Shown: one piece after another, positions 8,967 through 18,161 of the stretch | Layout of the letters: every line of letters begins with the position of its first letter | How positions within the stretch are numbered: position 1 is the first letter of the stretch | Assembly: GCF_009928525.1 (NCBI RefSeq) | Contig: NZ_JAABOK010000025.1 | Span: 18,829-82,828, forward strand | Reading direction: 5' to 3' | DNA length: 64,000 nucleotides | DNA from: Chitinophaga solisilvae | GTDB lineage: Bacteria > Bacteroidota > Bacteroidia > Chitinophagales > Chitinophagaceae | Notes under the pieces: model-generated | Seen by the model: only the letters and a program-made list of their open reading frames with translations | What the model was told of the DNA's origin: nothing | Databases searched by the model: none | Position numbers and translations under genes: made by a program

Positions 8967-9781
8967 TTTAAACCCGAAAGCCACCCTGCCACATAACTCA
9001 GTATTTCCTTCCGGTTGGTTTCATTATGCATTTCGTGGTAGTCGCCGGGCCATTCCTTGTAGGTCAGGAGGCTGGCCGGGGCTTTTTGGGCGAAGAGGCG
9101 GGAACCATCGACGGAGGTGAATGCATCTTCGTCGCCGTGGATAAGCAGGGAGCGGGTCTGGAGGTCCGAAGCGTGTTCCAGGCACCATAGGCCGTTCCGG
9201 ATCATATCGTTGACCAGGCGGAAGCTCATTTTATCGTGGCGCAGGGGGTGATGCCTGAATTTCTCTACTTCTTCCGGGTCATGAGAGATTTTATTGATGT
9301 CAAGTCCCTGATTGATGCGGACATTGGGCGCGACAGCGCTGAGCACCCGCAGCACTCCTCTCAGAAAGGCGCCGGGACGTTTGGCTACAATCAGCGCCGG
9401 CGCAGATATAACGGCTGCCTGTACGGGAGGCTTTCTCCGGAGCAGCAGGCCGGTCAGCACCCCACCTCCCATGCTGTGGCCATACATGACCACCGGCTTT
9501 TTGTACAGCTCCTGTACATGCGTCAGGAAATCAGAGAGGTAATCGAACATATATTCAAATCCGGGGGTCAGGCCCCGTTTACCATCACTTTTGCCATGCC
9601 CGTAGTGATCGATGCCGGTAACCGCAAATCCCTGTGCCTGGAAGAAAGCAGCCACCTGATCGTAGCGGCTGATATCTTCTCCGATACCATGAATGATAAT
9701 CATAACCCTGCTGAAGTTGTCAGGAATCCAACTGATCCCGTGAAAGCGGGCATTGCAGGCTGACCAGTAAAATTCGTTCAT
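8963..9781 (-). CDS. Alpha/beta hydrolase, monoacylglycerol lipase-like
   Basis: Serine hydrolase of the Hydrolase_4/monoglyceride lipase group. It has the oxyanion-hole IHGIGED and GHGKSDGKRG segments, the nucleophile elbow YGHSMGGG, an acid Asp in LLIHGDEDAFTS and the catalytic His in WPGDYHEMHNE. Likely a cytoplasmic lysophospholipase or acylglycerol lipase. I chose the ATG at 9781 (MNEFYWSACN); an in-frame ATG six codons upstream (9799) is possible but adds only MVIFVI. Stand-alone gene, about 270 residues, normal length. Confidence 0.87.
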   Translation of the reverse strand: MNEFYWSACNARFHGISWIPDNFSRVMIIIHGIGEDISRYDQVAAFFQAQGFAVTGIDHYGHGKSDGKRGLTPGFEYMFDYLSDFLTHVQELYKKPVVMYGHSMGGGVLTGLLLRRKPPVQAAVISAPALIVAKRPGAFLRGVLRVLSAVAPNVRINQGLDINKISHDPEEVEKFRHHPLRHDKMSFRLVNDMIRNGLWCLEHASDLQTRSLLIHGDEDAFTSVDGSRLFAQKAPASLLTYKEWPGDYHEMHNETNRKEILSYVAGWLSGLK

Positions 9782-9842
9782 AATAACGAATATAACCATT
9801 TATCCTCATGCAAAATTCCTGACGGGAATGCTGCTGATTTTA

Positions 9843-9850
9843 TATTTTTG
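9843..9850 (+). promoter_or_regulatory. Bacteroidota -7 box upstream of the membrane protein gene
   Basis: TATTTTTG fits TAnnTTTG and lies 31 nt before the ATG at 9881. No clear -33 element is seen. Confidence 0.4.
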
Positions 9851-9880
9851 CGTCCTTATCAACAAATCTAAATTTTCCCA

Positions 9881-10297
9881 ATGAGCAAGAATGGAACCGG
9901 ATCGCCGGTGTACAGTATACCCCTTAGTTTCCGGAAGATGGAGAACATGCACATTGTTTTCTGGCTGCTGAAAGATATCAGCTGGTGTATGATCTGGAAG
10001 CCGCTGGGCGTTGCCATGATCTTCCCCACCCTGATTATATCCATCGTCATTGCCTGGCGCACGCGGCAATTCATGTCTGAGCTATGCCATAACGTAGCTA
10101 TCTCCGTCTGGATCAGCGCCAATTCCTACTGGATGATCAGCGAATTTTTCCATTTCGACGAACACCACATCTGGGGCGGCATTACGTATAAACATCTTGC
10201 ATTAATCCCGTTTATCACCGGTCTGCTGATACTGATGTATTTTTACCTATGGTGGCAGCCGAGGAATAAGGAGGAAACGGAGATTATTGAGGCGTAA
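9881..10297 (+). CDS. Small multi-pass membrane protein of unknown function
   Basis: A 138-residue protein not recognised from any family by eye. It has about four hydrophobic segments (roughly residues 22-42, 43-60, 72-92 and 103-124), many Trp, and an EFFHFDEHHIW segment between the third and fourth. The charged tail ends KEETEIIEA. It is preceded by a TAnnTTTG box and followed by a palindromic repeat. Probably an inner-membrane protein; no role is proposed. Confidence 0.6.
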   Translation: MSKNGTGSPVYSIPLSFRKMENMHIVFWLLKDISWCMIWKPLGVAMIFPTLIISIVIAWRTRQFMSELCHNVAISVWISANSYWMISEFFHFDEHHIWGGITYKHLALIPFITGLLILMYFYLWWQPRNKEETEIIEA

Positions 10298-10301
10298 GTA
10301 A

Positions 10302-10424
10302 GAATTGCGAATTACGAATTGCGAATTACGAATGAGGAGCGAAGACATTAGCGGATAAAGAATTTACTTCTTTGCTTATGTCTTCGCTCCTCATTCATAA
10401 TTCGTAATTCGCAATTCGCAATTC
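10302..10424. repeat. Class 1 AATTACG palindrome, copy 4
   Basis: Arms of about 55 bp between convergent genes, with the outer heptamers GAATTGCG/AATTACG and inner stem GAGGAGCGAAGACAT. The loop contains AATTTACTTC like copies 3 and 7. It starts 4 nt after one stop codon and ends 3 nt before the other. Confidence 0.9.
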
Positions 10425-10427
10425 CCG

Positions 10428-11765
10428 TTAAATCGCGTCTGATAACGACGTAAACGTAAAATCCCTCAGTTTCATTGGCGGGATCATAGCATTACCGTTG
10501 CTTTCGCCGCTGACTGTGCGTTCGGGGATGCCGAGGGCTTCCACGTTGTTGAGCATGATAACGGGGCTTTCGTTGAAGCGGAGGTTTTTAACCGGGTATT
10601 TGATTTCACCGTTTTCGATGTAGAAAGTTCCGTCGCGGGTAAGGCCGGTGTAAAGCAGTGTCTGCGGGTCCACGGAGCGGATGTACCAGAGGCGGGTCAC
10701 GAGGATGCCTTTCTCTGTGGATTTGATGAGTTCATCCAGGGTAGCGGTACCGCCGGTCATGATGAAGGCGTCCGGTCCGGGGATGGCTTTCACTTTATTT
10801 TTCTGTGCCCAGTAGCGGGAATAATACATGTTTTTGATGGCGCCTTTGTCTACCCAGGTAATTTTCTCCTGGGGTCTGCCATCCTGGTTGTAGAAGGAGG
10901 TAGGCATTTCGGGGTGCCATGGATCGGAGTAGATGGTAACGGCTTCGTCCATCAGTTTTTCTCCGAGTTTGGTTTTGCCGCCGCCTTTGCTCAGGAAGCT
11001 GCGGCCTTCTTCGGCGCTGCGGGCATCGAGGTTGTTGACCAGGTTTTCTATCAGTACGATAGCCGCGGCTGGTTCCAGGATAACGGTATACTTACCTGGC
11101 TCGATGGCTTTGGCATTTTTGGAGCCGGCTGCTTTGCGGGCTGCGCTGGAGGTGAGTTTATCTACATCCAGCCTGGTAACATCGTTGTATGCTTTGGAGG
11201 CATATCCGGAGCCAAGTCCGTCTTCCGTGCGCAGGGTGATGCTGAAGCTGATGCCGGTAGAGCTGTTATAGGCAAAAAGGCCTTTGGAATTCATCATGCT
11301 GGCGAATCCCTGGTTGTTCTCCAGGTAGCCTGCAGCTACGAGGTTATTTTTCTTGGTGATAGACAGGCTTTTCTCCACTATATCCGCGCGGAATTTAGGG
11401 TCAACGGCGGCTGTCTTATCGTTGAATGAGGCAGATGGCTTTTCGTATTGCTGCGGGCCTAAAAACGGTACGTATTCCGGATTTTCGGGAGCCAGGCGGG
11501 CCAGCTCCTCTGCCCTTCTCACCACTTTTTCGAGGGAGGCGTCATCGTATTCATTGATGGTAGCGGTACCCAGCCTTTTTCCGAAGGCGGCAGATACAAT
11601 CAGGCTGCCGGTGTTATTGGCGCCGCTGGTAGATACTGCGTTGCGGGCATAGCGGAGGTTGCCGCTATTGCTGGCGAAGATGATTACCTCGCATTCATCG
11701 GCTTTGCTGTAGGCAAGCACTTTTTTCAATAATGCCTGCGCTTCCTGCTGATTAAGTATCGGCAT
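10428..11765 (-). CDS. PmbA/TldE-like family protein (copy A)
   Basis: Metal-free-type partner of the TldD/PmbA (TldD-TldE) peptidase family, 445 residues, no signal peptide (MPILNQQEAQALLKKVL). In characterised systems TldD and TldE form a heterodimer that proteolyses peptides such as microcin precursors. This protein lacks HExxxH, as TldE does. Conserved family segments include LRYARNAVST near the N-terminus, LARLAPENPEY, and the C-terminal YIENGEIKYPVKNLRFNES. It is translated after the TldD-like gene at 11769 with a 3-nt gap, so the pair is an operon. A close paralogue lies at 13549. Confidence 0.85.
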   Translation of the reverse strand: MPILNQQEAQALLKKVLAYSKADECEVIIFASNSGNLRYARNAVSTSGANNTGSLIVSAAFGKRLGTATINEYDDASLEKVVRRAEELARLAPENPEYVPFLGPQQYEKPSASFNDKTAAVDPKFRADIVEKSLSITKKNNLVAAGYLENNQGFASMMNSKGLFAYNSSTGISFSITLRTEDGLGSGYASKAYNDVTRLDVDKLTSSAARKAAGSKNAKAIEPGKYTVILEPAAAIVLIENLVNNLDARSAEEGRSFLSKGGGKTKLGEKLMDEAVTIYSDPWHPEMPTSFYNQDGRPQEKITWVDKGAIKNMYYSRYWAQKNKVKAIPGPDAFIMTGGTATLDELIKSTEKGILVTRLWYIRSVDPQTLLYTGLTRDGTFYIENGEIKYPVKNLRFNESPVIMLNNVEALGIPERTVSGESNGNAMIPPMKLRDFTFTSLSDAI

Positions 11766-11768
11766 ATA

Positions 11769-13403
11769 TTAAATTTTTCTGGCTGTATTAATAACATTTA
11801 CTCCGTTGAAACGCGCAGTGGCAGAGCCGTGTGATACGGCGCTCACTTGTTCGGGCTGGCCTTTTCCATCAAAATAGGAGCCGCCCAGGCGGTAGTCGCG
11901 CTGATCCGCAATAGCCTTGCAGGAATTCCAGAACTCCTGGGTATTGCTCTGGTAGGCCACATCGTTGAGCATACCAACGATTTCACCATTTTTGATTTCG
12001 TAGTAGAGCTGTCCGCCGAACTGGAAGTTATAGCGTTGCTGATCGATGGAGAAGGAGCCGTTGCCGACGATAAAGATGCCCTTTTCCACGTTTTTGATCA
12101 TCTCTGCAGGCGTCAGCTTAGCTGTACCCGGCTGCAGGGATACGTTGGGCATACGCTGGAACTGTACGTCAGACCAGCTTTGTGAGTAGCAGCATCCCTG
12201 CGATTGTTTCAGGCCGATGATGTGCGCCTGATCGCGGATAGCCTGGTAGTTCACCAGCACACCGTCTTTAATCAGGTCCCATTTCTGGGTAGCCACGCCT
12301 TCGTCGTCATAGCCTACAGCGCCCAGGGAGCCGGGTTGTGTTTTATCTGCCACAATATTTACCAGCGGGCTGCCGAACTGGAATTTTTTGGATTCCCACT
12401 TATCCAGGGTGAGGAAGCTGGTGCCGGCGAAGTTGGCCTCATAGCCCAGTACGCGGTCCAGTTCCGTCGGGTGGCCTACGGATTCATGGATGGTCAGCCA
12501 CAGGTGGGAAGGATCCAGGATCAGGTCATATTTACCCGGTTCTACGGATTTGGCTTTCAGTTTCTCTGTTGCCTGCGTAGCCGCCTGACGGGCATCTTCC
12601 AGCATATCATAACGGTCACGGTACAACGTAGTTACGCCTCTGATTTTATCGGATTCGCGTGGCATAAGATATTCATACCCCATACCGCGCGGAGCGCTCA
12701 GCGCATCGCGGGTAACGAACTTGCCGGTGGCGGCATCGATTTTGGTCACGGTAAACGTTGGCCAGATACGGTGTACATCCTGATCGATGTAAGAACCGTC
12801 GGAGCTGGCGAAATACTTCTGTTCATTCACCAGGAACAGGAAGGAGCCTACGTAATTAGCGCCGCCTTTCAGGGCTGCGTCGCTGACAGACAACAGCAGG
12901 TCTGCTTTTTCTTTCAGCGGTACATCGAAAGCATTTTTTTCGATAGGCGCTTTCCAGCTCACCTCTCCGTAACCCTTTTGCGGGGCAAGTTCTACAGGAG
13001 TAGTAATAAGGCGGGAGTTCTCCTTCGCGATAGATACTGCCAGCGCTGCCGTACGGGCAATACTGTCCTTATCCATCTGATCTGTGGAAGCAAAGCCCCA
13101 GCAGCCGTTGGCCAGTACACGTATACCAATACCATAGGATTCGGTATTGATTACGTTCTCCACTTTTTCTTCTCTGGTGATAATAAACTGATTCAGGTAG
13201 CGGCCTATCCGTACATCGGTGTACGTGGCACCCTTGCTGCGGGCGGCATTCAGCGCCACGTCAGCCAGTTCTTTTTTCTTTGCGGTGTCGATTGTGTACC
13301 AGGGGGTATCAACAGGGATCGCTTTCCCTATTAAGGGCAACTGGGCAAGTAGTCCTGCGCCCAGCCCCATTCCTGCGTAGTGGAGGAAGTCTCTTCTTTT
13401 CAT
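11769..13403 (-). CDS. TldD-family zinc metallopeptidase with Tat-like signal (copy A)
   Basis: Zinc peptidase subunit of the TldD/PmbA family, 544 residues. The metal motif is HESVGH (His306-His311), matching the family HExxxH. The N-terminus MKRRDFLHYAGMG followed by a hydrophobic stretch looks like a twin-arginine signal, implying export, whereas the PmbA-like partner downstream has none. First gene of the two-gene operon. It shares long identical blocks with the copy at 14894 (for example QQRYNFQFGGQ and the C-terminal FNGVNVINTARKI), so the locus arose by tandem duplication of the pair. Confidence 0.88.
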   Translation of the reverse strand: MKRRDFLHYAGMGLGAGLLAQLPLIGKAIPVDTPWYTIDTAKKKELADVALNAARSKGATYTDVRIGRYLNQFIITREEKVENVINTESYGIGIRVLANGCWGFASTDQMDKDSIARTAALAVSIAKENSRLITTPVELAPQKGYGEVSWKAPIEKNAFDVPLKEKADLLLSVSDAALKGGANYVGSFLFLVNEQKYFASSDGSYIDQDVHRIWPTFTVTKIDAATGKFVTRDALSAPRGMGYEYLMPRESDKIRGVTTLYRDRYDMLEDARQAATQATEKLKAKSVEPGKYDLILDPSHLWLTIHESVGHPTELDRVLGYEANFAGTSFLTLDKWESKKFQFGSPLVNIVADKTQPGSLGAVGYDDEGVATQKWDLIKDGVLVNYQAIRDQAHIIGLKQSQGCCYSQSWSDVQFQRMPNVSLQPGTAKLTPAEMIKNVEKGIFIVGNGSFSIDQQRYNFQFGGQLYYEIKNGEIVGMLNDVAYQSNTQEFWNSCKAIADQRDYRLGGSYFDGKGQPEQVSAVSHGSATARFNGVNVINTARKI

Positions 13404-13425
13404 GGAGCGAATGGGTGTTTTTTGG

Positions 13426-13546
13426 GAATTACGAATTATGAATTATGAATTATGAGTTAGCGCGAAGATATATGCGAACACGATTATTCACCTTCGCATA
13501 TATCTTCGCGCTAACTCATAATCCATAACTCATAATTCATAATTCA
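13426..13546. repeat. Class 1 palindrome, copy 5 (AATTATG variant)
   Basis: Inverted arms in which most heptamers are AATTATG rather than AATTACG on both sides, with inner stem GAGTTAGCGCGAAGATATA. It sits exactly between the two duplicated TldD/PmbA pairs, 2 nt from the stop of the upstream pair. Confidence 0.85.
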
Positions 13547-13548
13547 TG

Positions 13549-14883
13549 TTAAACGGCATCTGATAACGAGGTAAACGTAAAATCCTTAATCTTCATGGGC
13601 GGGATCAGATAGCTACGGTACGATTCAATGCTCACACTTCTTTCCACTTTGCCGAGGGCTTCTACGTTGTTAAGCATGATAACAGGGCTTTCGTTGAAGC
13701 GGAAGTTCTTGATCGGATGTTTGATTTCACCGTTTTCGATGTAGAAAGTTCCGTCACGGGTGAGGCCAGTCAGCAGCAGTGTCTGGGCATCTACCAGGCG
13801 GATGTACCAGAGGCGTGACACGAGAATACCTTTTTCAGTGCTTTTGATCAGTTCATCGAGGCTGGCTGTACCGCCGTCCATAATGATATTGGAGGGCATA
13901 GGCATGGGGTTCACCCCTTGTTTTTTTGCCCAGTATTGTGAGTAGGCGAGATTTTTCACGACGCCTTTATCTATCCACATGGTTTTTTCCAGGGGGAACC
14001 CTTCGCGGTTCCAGGTGCTGGCAGGCAGGTCAGGATGAAAAGGATCAGAGTAGATGCTTACTTTTTCGTCCATGAGTTGTTCGCCAAGACGGTTACCGCC
14101 GCCGGGTTTGCTCATAAAGCTGCGGCCTTCGTCAGCGTTACGGGCATCCAGTCCGCGGAACATATTTTCCAGCATATAGGTGGCTGCTACCGGTTCGAGG
14201 ATGACCGTATATTTTCCCGGCTCGATTGCTTTGGCGCTGGCGGAGCTGTTGGCTTTCTGTGCCGCAATGCGGGTAGCTTCGAGGGTATCGAGTTTGCTTA
14301 CGTCATTATATCCGCGCGCAGCAAAGCCGGAACCGGTTCCGGCGCTGTTGCGGGTGGTAATGGTGAATACCACGCTGGTATCTGTTTCATAAGCAAATAA
14401 ACCTTTTGAATTCATGATGGCAATGAAGTCGGTGGAGTTCTCAATGAACCCCGCTGCTTCAAGATTGGCTTCTTTTGCCACGCCGATGCTTTTCGCTACG
14501 GCTTCTGCACGGGAATCCGGCGTCATGGCAGCGGTGGCGGGCACATACATTTTTGATTCCTTAAACGTTTCCGGACCGCGCAGCGGCATATACTCCGGAT
14601 TCTCCGGCGCCAGCTTCGCCAGTTCCTCAGCACGCTGCACTACACGTTTATAGGCATCGTCATTGAGTTCGTTGATGGTGGCGGTACCGGATTTCCTGCC
14701 GAAAGTGGAGGTAACGGATAAGGTGATATTGTCAATATCGCCGGCGGTAGACACGGCGTTGCGGGCATAGCGGATGTTTCCTCCTTCCTCTCCCCTCAGG
14801 GTTATCTCGCACTCATCTGCTTTAGACCATGCAAGTACTTTTTCAAGTACAGCTTTTGCTTCTTCCTTTTTTAATATAGCCAT
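13549..14883 (-). CDS. PmbA/TldE-like family protein (copy B)
   Basis: Paralogue of the protein at 10428, 444 residues, collinear over its whole length and again without HExxxH or a signal peptide. Shared blocks include LAWSKADECEI, LAKLAPENPEYMPL and the C-terminal YIENGEIKHPIKNFRFNES. It is 10 nt downstream of the second TldD-like gene. Expected to form the partner subunit of that TldD copy; whether the two pairs exchange subunits is unknown. Confidence 0.85.
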   Translation of the reverse strand: MAILKKEEAKAVLEKVLAWSKADECEITLRGEEGGNIRYARNAVSTAGDIDNITLSVTSTFGRKSGTATINELNDDAYKRVVQRAEELAKLAPENPEYMPLRGPETFKESKMYVPATAAMTPDSRAEAVAKSIGVAKEANLEAAGFIENSTDFIAIMNSKGLFAYETDTSVVFTITTRNSAGTGSGFAARGYNDVSKLDTLEATRIAAQKANSSASAKAIEPGKYTVILEPVAATYMLENMFRGLDARNADEGRSFMSKPGGGNRLGEQLMDEKVSIYSDPFHPDLPASTWNREGFPLEKTMWIDKGVVKNLAYSQYWAKKQGVNPMPMPSNIIMDGGTASLDELIKSTEKGILVSRLWYIRLVDAQTLLLTGLTRDGTFYIENGEIKHPIKNFRFNESPVIMLNNVEALGKVERSVSIESYRSYLIPPMKIKDFTFTSLSDAV

Positions 14884-14893
14884 AATAGTGAGA

Positions 14894-16531
14894 TCAGATT
14901 TTTCTTGCTGTGTTAATAACGTTTACACCATTGAAGCGGGTAGTGGAGCTACCGTGGGATACGGCGTTGGACTGACCCGGCTGGCCTTTGCCATCGTTAA
15001 AGGCGCCACCCAGGCGGTAATCGCTTTTATCTGCGATGGCAGTACAGCTGTTCCAGAACTCCTGTGTATTAGCCTGGTAGGCAACATCTTTCAGCATACC
15101 TACAATCTGGCCGTTTTTGATTTCATAGAAGGTCTGCCCGCCAAACTGAAAGTTATAACGCTGCTGATCTATTGAAAAAGAGCCGTCTCCTATTATATAA
15201 ATACCTTTCTCTACATTTTTAATCATATCATCTACGCTGAGTTTATCCTTACCTGGCTGTAATGACACGTTGGGCATCCGCTGAAACTGAACATCCGCCC
15301 AACTTTGCGCATAACAGCAGCCCTGAGATTTATTCAGTCCGATGATGTGCGCCTGATCGCGGATAGCCTGGTAGTTAACCAGTACACCGTCTTTAATCAG
15401 GTCCCATTGACCGCATTTCACGCCTTCGTCGTCGTAGCCTACAGCGCCGAGTGAGCCGGGTTGCAGTTTATCTGCCACCACATTCACTATTTTGCTGCCG
15501 AAGTGGAAATTACCGGACTTCCATTTATCCAGTGTGAGGAAGCTGGTACCGGCATAGTTGGCTTCATAACCCAGTACGCGGTCCAGTTCTGTAGGGTGCG
15601 CCACGGACTCGTGGATAGTCAGCCACAGGTGGGAAGGATCCAGTATCAGGTCGTATTTACCTGGTTCTACTGATTTAGCTTTCAGTTTCTGGTCTACATC
15701 TGCGGTAGCATTTTTTACATCTTCCAGCATATCGTAGCGGTCTTTATACCTTGTAACCACGCCCCCCACTTTATTGTCGGCGGTAGGTGTCAGGTACTCA
15801 TACCCCATGCCCACAGGGGAGCTGAGGGATTTGCGTGTTTCGAATTTACCGGTATTCCTGTCTGTTTTGGTAACGGTGAAAGTCGGGAACAGGCGGTGAA
15901 TATCCTGATCGATATAAGAACCGTCGGTAGATGCAAAATATTTCTGTTCGTTGATAGCGAGAATAGCGGAGTTGACGAAGTTGGCGCCGCCTTTCAGTGC
16001 GATGTCATTCACGGATAGCAGCAGGTCTACCTTGTCTTTTACAGGGATGGTGAAAGCATTCTGCTGAATCGGCGTTTTCCATGACACCTGGCCATAGCCC
16101 TCCTGAGGCGCCAGCTGCACGGGGGCAGCCACTACGCGGGAATTGGCTTTTGCTACCGCTACAGCTCTTTCCGCCGCCTTCGCGATGGCTTCCTTTGTAA
16201 CGTTGTTCGTTGCGGCAAATCCCCAGCAACCGTTGGCAATCACGCGGATACCTACTCCGAAGGATTCGGCGTTGGCCACATTCTGCACACGGGTTTCCCG
16301 GGTAACAACAAACTGGTTCAGGTATCTTCCTATACGTACGTCCGCATAGGTAGCGCCTTTAGCGCGGGCGGCGTTGAGCGCCACGTCAGCCAGTTGCTTT
16401 TTTAATTTCACGTCAATACCATCATTCAGAAAACGTGATGGATCTACAGGATTGCCGAACGCAGTCAGATTCGGCAGAACGAGCGCGCCCAGTCCCATTG
16501 CGGAAAGCTGGATAAAGTCTTTACGTTTCAA
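14894..16531 (-). CDS. TldD-family zinc metallopeptidase (copy B)
   Basis: A 545-residue paralogue of the protein at 11769, with zinc motif HESVAH (His307-His312). The N-terminus MKRKDFIQLSAMGLGALVL resembles the Tat signal of copy A but has Lys-Arg-Lys in place of the twin Arg, so export by Tat would be less certain. First gene of the second TldD/PmbA pair. No TAnnTTTG box was found in the 181-nt upstream gap, which is otherwise featureless. Confidence 0.87.
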   Translation of the reverse strand: MKRKDFIQLSAMGLGALVLPNLTAFGNPVDPSRFLNDGIDVKLKKQLADVALNAARAKGATYADVRIGRYLNQFVVTRETRVQNVANAESFGVGIRVIANGCWGFAATNNVTKEAIAKAAERAVAVAKANSRVVAAPVQLAPQEGYGQVSWKTPIQQNAFTIPVKDKVDLLLSVNDIALKGGANFVNSAILAINEQKYFASTDGSYIDQDIHRLFPTFTVTKTDRNTGKFETRKSLSSPVGMGYEYLTPTADNKVGGVVTRYKDRYDMLEDVKNATADVDQKLKAKSVEPGKYDLILDPSHLWLTIHESVAHPTELDRVLGYEANYAGTSFLTLDKWKSGNFHFGSKIVNVVADKLQPGSLGAVGYDDEGVKCGQWDLIKDGVLVNYQAIRDQAHIIGLNKSQGCCYAQSWADVQFQRMPNVSLQPGKDKLSVDDMIKNVEKGIYIIGDGSFSIDQQRYNFQFGGQTFYEIKNGQIVGMLKDVAYQANTQEFWNSCTAIADKSDYRLGGAFNDGKGQPGQSNAVSHGSSTTRFNGVNVINTARKI

Positions 16532-16712
16532 TAGAAAATCCTCCGGTTTAGTTTGATTTAGATTAGTTGATTTCTACGGGTATCTGTAATTCCATACACA
16601 AACAATAATGCTGACGGCATAGTACAATCTTTGTTATCTCATGAGCATAAAACCTTGTAACCCTAACTGAAGCCTAAGCTAATTTTTTTTTCTTATTATT
16701 TTTCACCACTCG

Positions 16713-18161
16713 TCACAATTTCTGTTCCCACCATAAAAAAGCGAGAGCGGCAAAGAGCGGTATAATCCACCACCAGCGGGACAATGGCGTATTTGTCTGC
16801 AAAGGCGCTGTGGCGGCAGTATGCAACGAAGATGTGATGTTCTGCATGTTCCGCCACTCATCCTGATTATATATATATGTCCATTGCATAACACTATCGC
16901 TCTGCAGCAGCTGCCATCCTGTTTTAGCAGGCCAGTAGCGTGCCTTCCAGCTGTGCGGCAGGAAAGGGTCCTGTTCGGGGTACAGCCGCGTATTTCCGGC
17001 GCGCAGCAGCGGTGCTGCCTTCGTTTCCAGCTGTACTTCCATCGGCTGATGTATTTGGGGGAAGAGCGGTGACACGATAATTTTTCCGGCAGGTTGTTTT
17101 TTCCTGGCGGCGGCTTCCAGCAAAGCAGACCAATATCTGCGGTAAGCGCCGGCCTGGCCTCCCAGCAGCCAGGCATAGGTATTGAAAACCTGCGTACGTA
17201 CCAGCTTTCCGGCTCCTGCCAGGCTCACCGCGGCATAGGTCTGGCGCAGGCTGTCCTGTACGAGGGGCAGCGCATCATGCGCCACACGCAGCGCAGTAGC
17301 GGGGTCCAGCAGCAAGCTCCCCAGCGGCCGGTTACCCGGCAGCCACAGTGACGCCGGCCGGGGATGCGTGCCGGCAGAATCGCCTTTCAGTATCAGTCCA
17401 ATGCCGGCGCGCTCCAGGTATTGACGCGTGGCGGCCGTAACAGCGGCCGCGTCGGCTATCACCACATCGAATTTATCAAGCAATGCCGGCGACAGCTGTT
17501 CCAGCGACTGCTGCGGAAAGTTGGAGAAGCGGGTTGCATATTTATCTCTTGATACTCCTGTACGCATAGCTACCGCATTGCCTTCGGCAGATAACCAGTC
17601 AGCCAGGAAGCGGTTGTCAAAGTCCGGCGAGACTGCCAGAAAAAGTATAGCCATTGGCGTTAGTGGCATTACTTCCAGCGGCAGCTGCTGTTGTTCCAGC
17701 GTATCGCTGCCGGCCATAGCGGTAATGCGGTATACGGCCCGGCCTCTGTGCAACGGTGTGGCACGCAGCGTAAAGGCTGCGGCTTCCGCTGCGGGCACCT
17801 GTAGTGAATCCAGTTCTGTATCAAAGGCGCTGAGGCGCAGCCATACTTTTTGGTGCAAGGTATTGCGGTAGGTTCCCTGAACTATCCATTCATGACCTGT
17901 AACAAGCTGCCGGGGCCAGTTACAGGCGATGATACCCTTTTTCTCCACCGGTTTTACTATGCCGGTGGCGGTATCCGGAACGATCATTTTCTTTCCTGAA
18001 GATAAAGGCAGGATCAGCAGCACCGCGCATACCACAGCTATTGTGGTGGCAAGCAGGCGGGCAGCCAGCCGGGACTTCCGCGGGCGGCGCACTTCCGCTG
18101 CTGCCAGGACCAGCAGCAGTAACAATGCGCATACGGGGACGATATAGTTCCAGCTCATCAT
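16713..18161 (-). CDS. Membrane protein, last gene of the MoxR/DUF58/BatA operon
   Basis: A 482-residue protein of unknown function. It has two N-terminal transmembrane helices (about 7-26 and 33-53), a long periplasmic beta-rich region (about 55-455) and a C-terminal helix (WWWIIPLFAALAFLWW). This topology, and its position after BatA-like and DUF4175-like genes, resembles the large membrane-anchored extracytoplasmic proteins of such clusters. Its start overlaps the stop of the preceding gene by 4 nt, so translation is likely coupled. Confidence 0.7.
   Translation of the reverse strand: MMSWNYIVPVCALLLLLVLAAAEVRRPRKSRLAARLLATTIAVVCAVLLILPLSSGKKMIVPDTATGIVKPVEKKGIIACNWPRQLVTGHEWIVQGTYRNTLHQKVWLRLSAFDTELDSLQVPAAEAAAFTLRATPLHRGRAVYRITAMAGSDTLEQQQLPLEVMPLTPMAILFLAVSPDFDNRFLADWLSAEGNAVAMRTGVSRDKYATRFSNFPQQSLEQLSPALLDKFDVVIADAAAVTAATRQYLERAGIGLILKGDSAGTHPRPASLWLPGNRPLGSLLLDPATALRVAHDALPLVQDSLRQTYAAVSLAGAGKLVRTQVFNTYAWLLGGQAGAYRRYWSALLEAAARKKQPAGKIIVSPLFPQIHQPMEVQLETKAAPLLRAGNTRLYPEQDPFLPHSWKARYWPAKTGWQLLQSDSVMQWTYIYNQDEWRNMQNITSSLHTAATAPLQTNTPLSRWWWIIPLFAALAFLWWEQKL

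Noticed and set aside
12204..13334. Plus-strand frame of 376 codons
   Set aside because: Antisense to the TldD copy A gene, which has clear motifs; no independent evidence.
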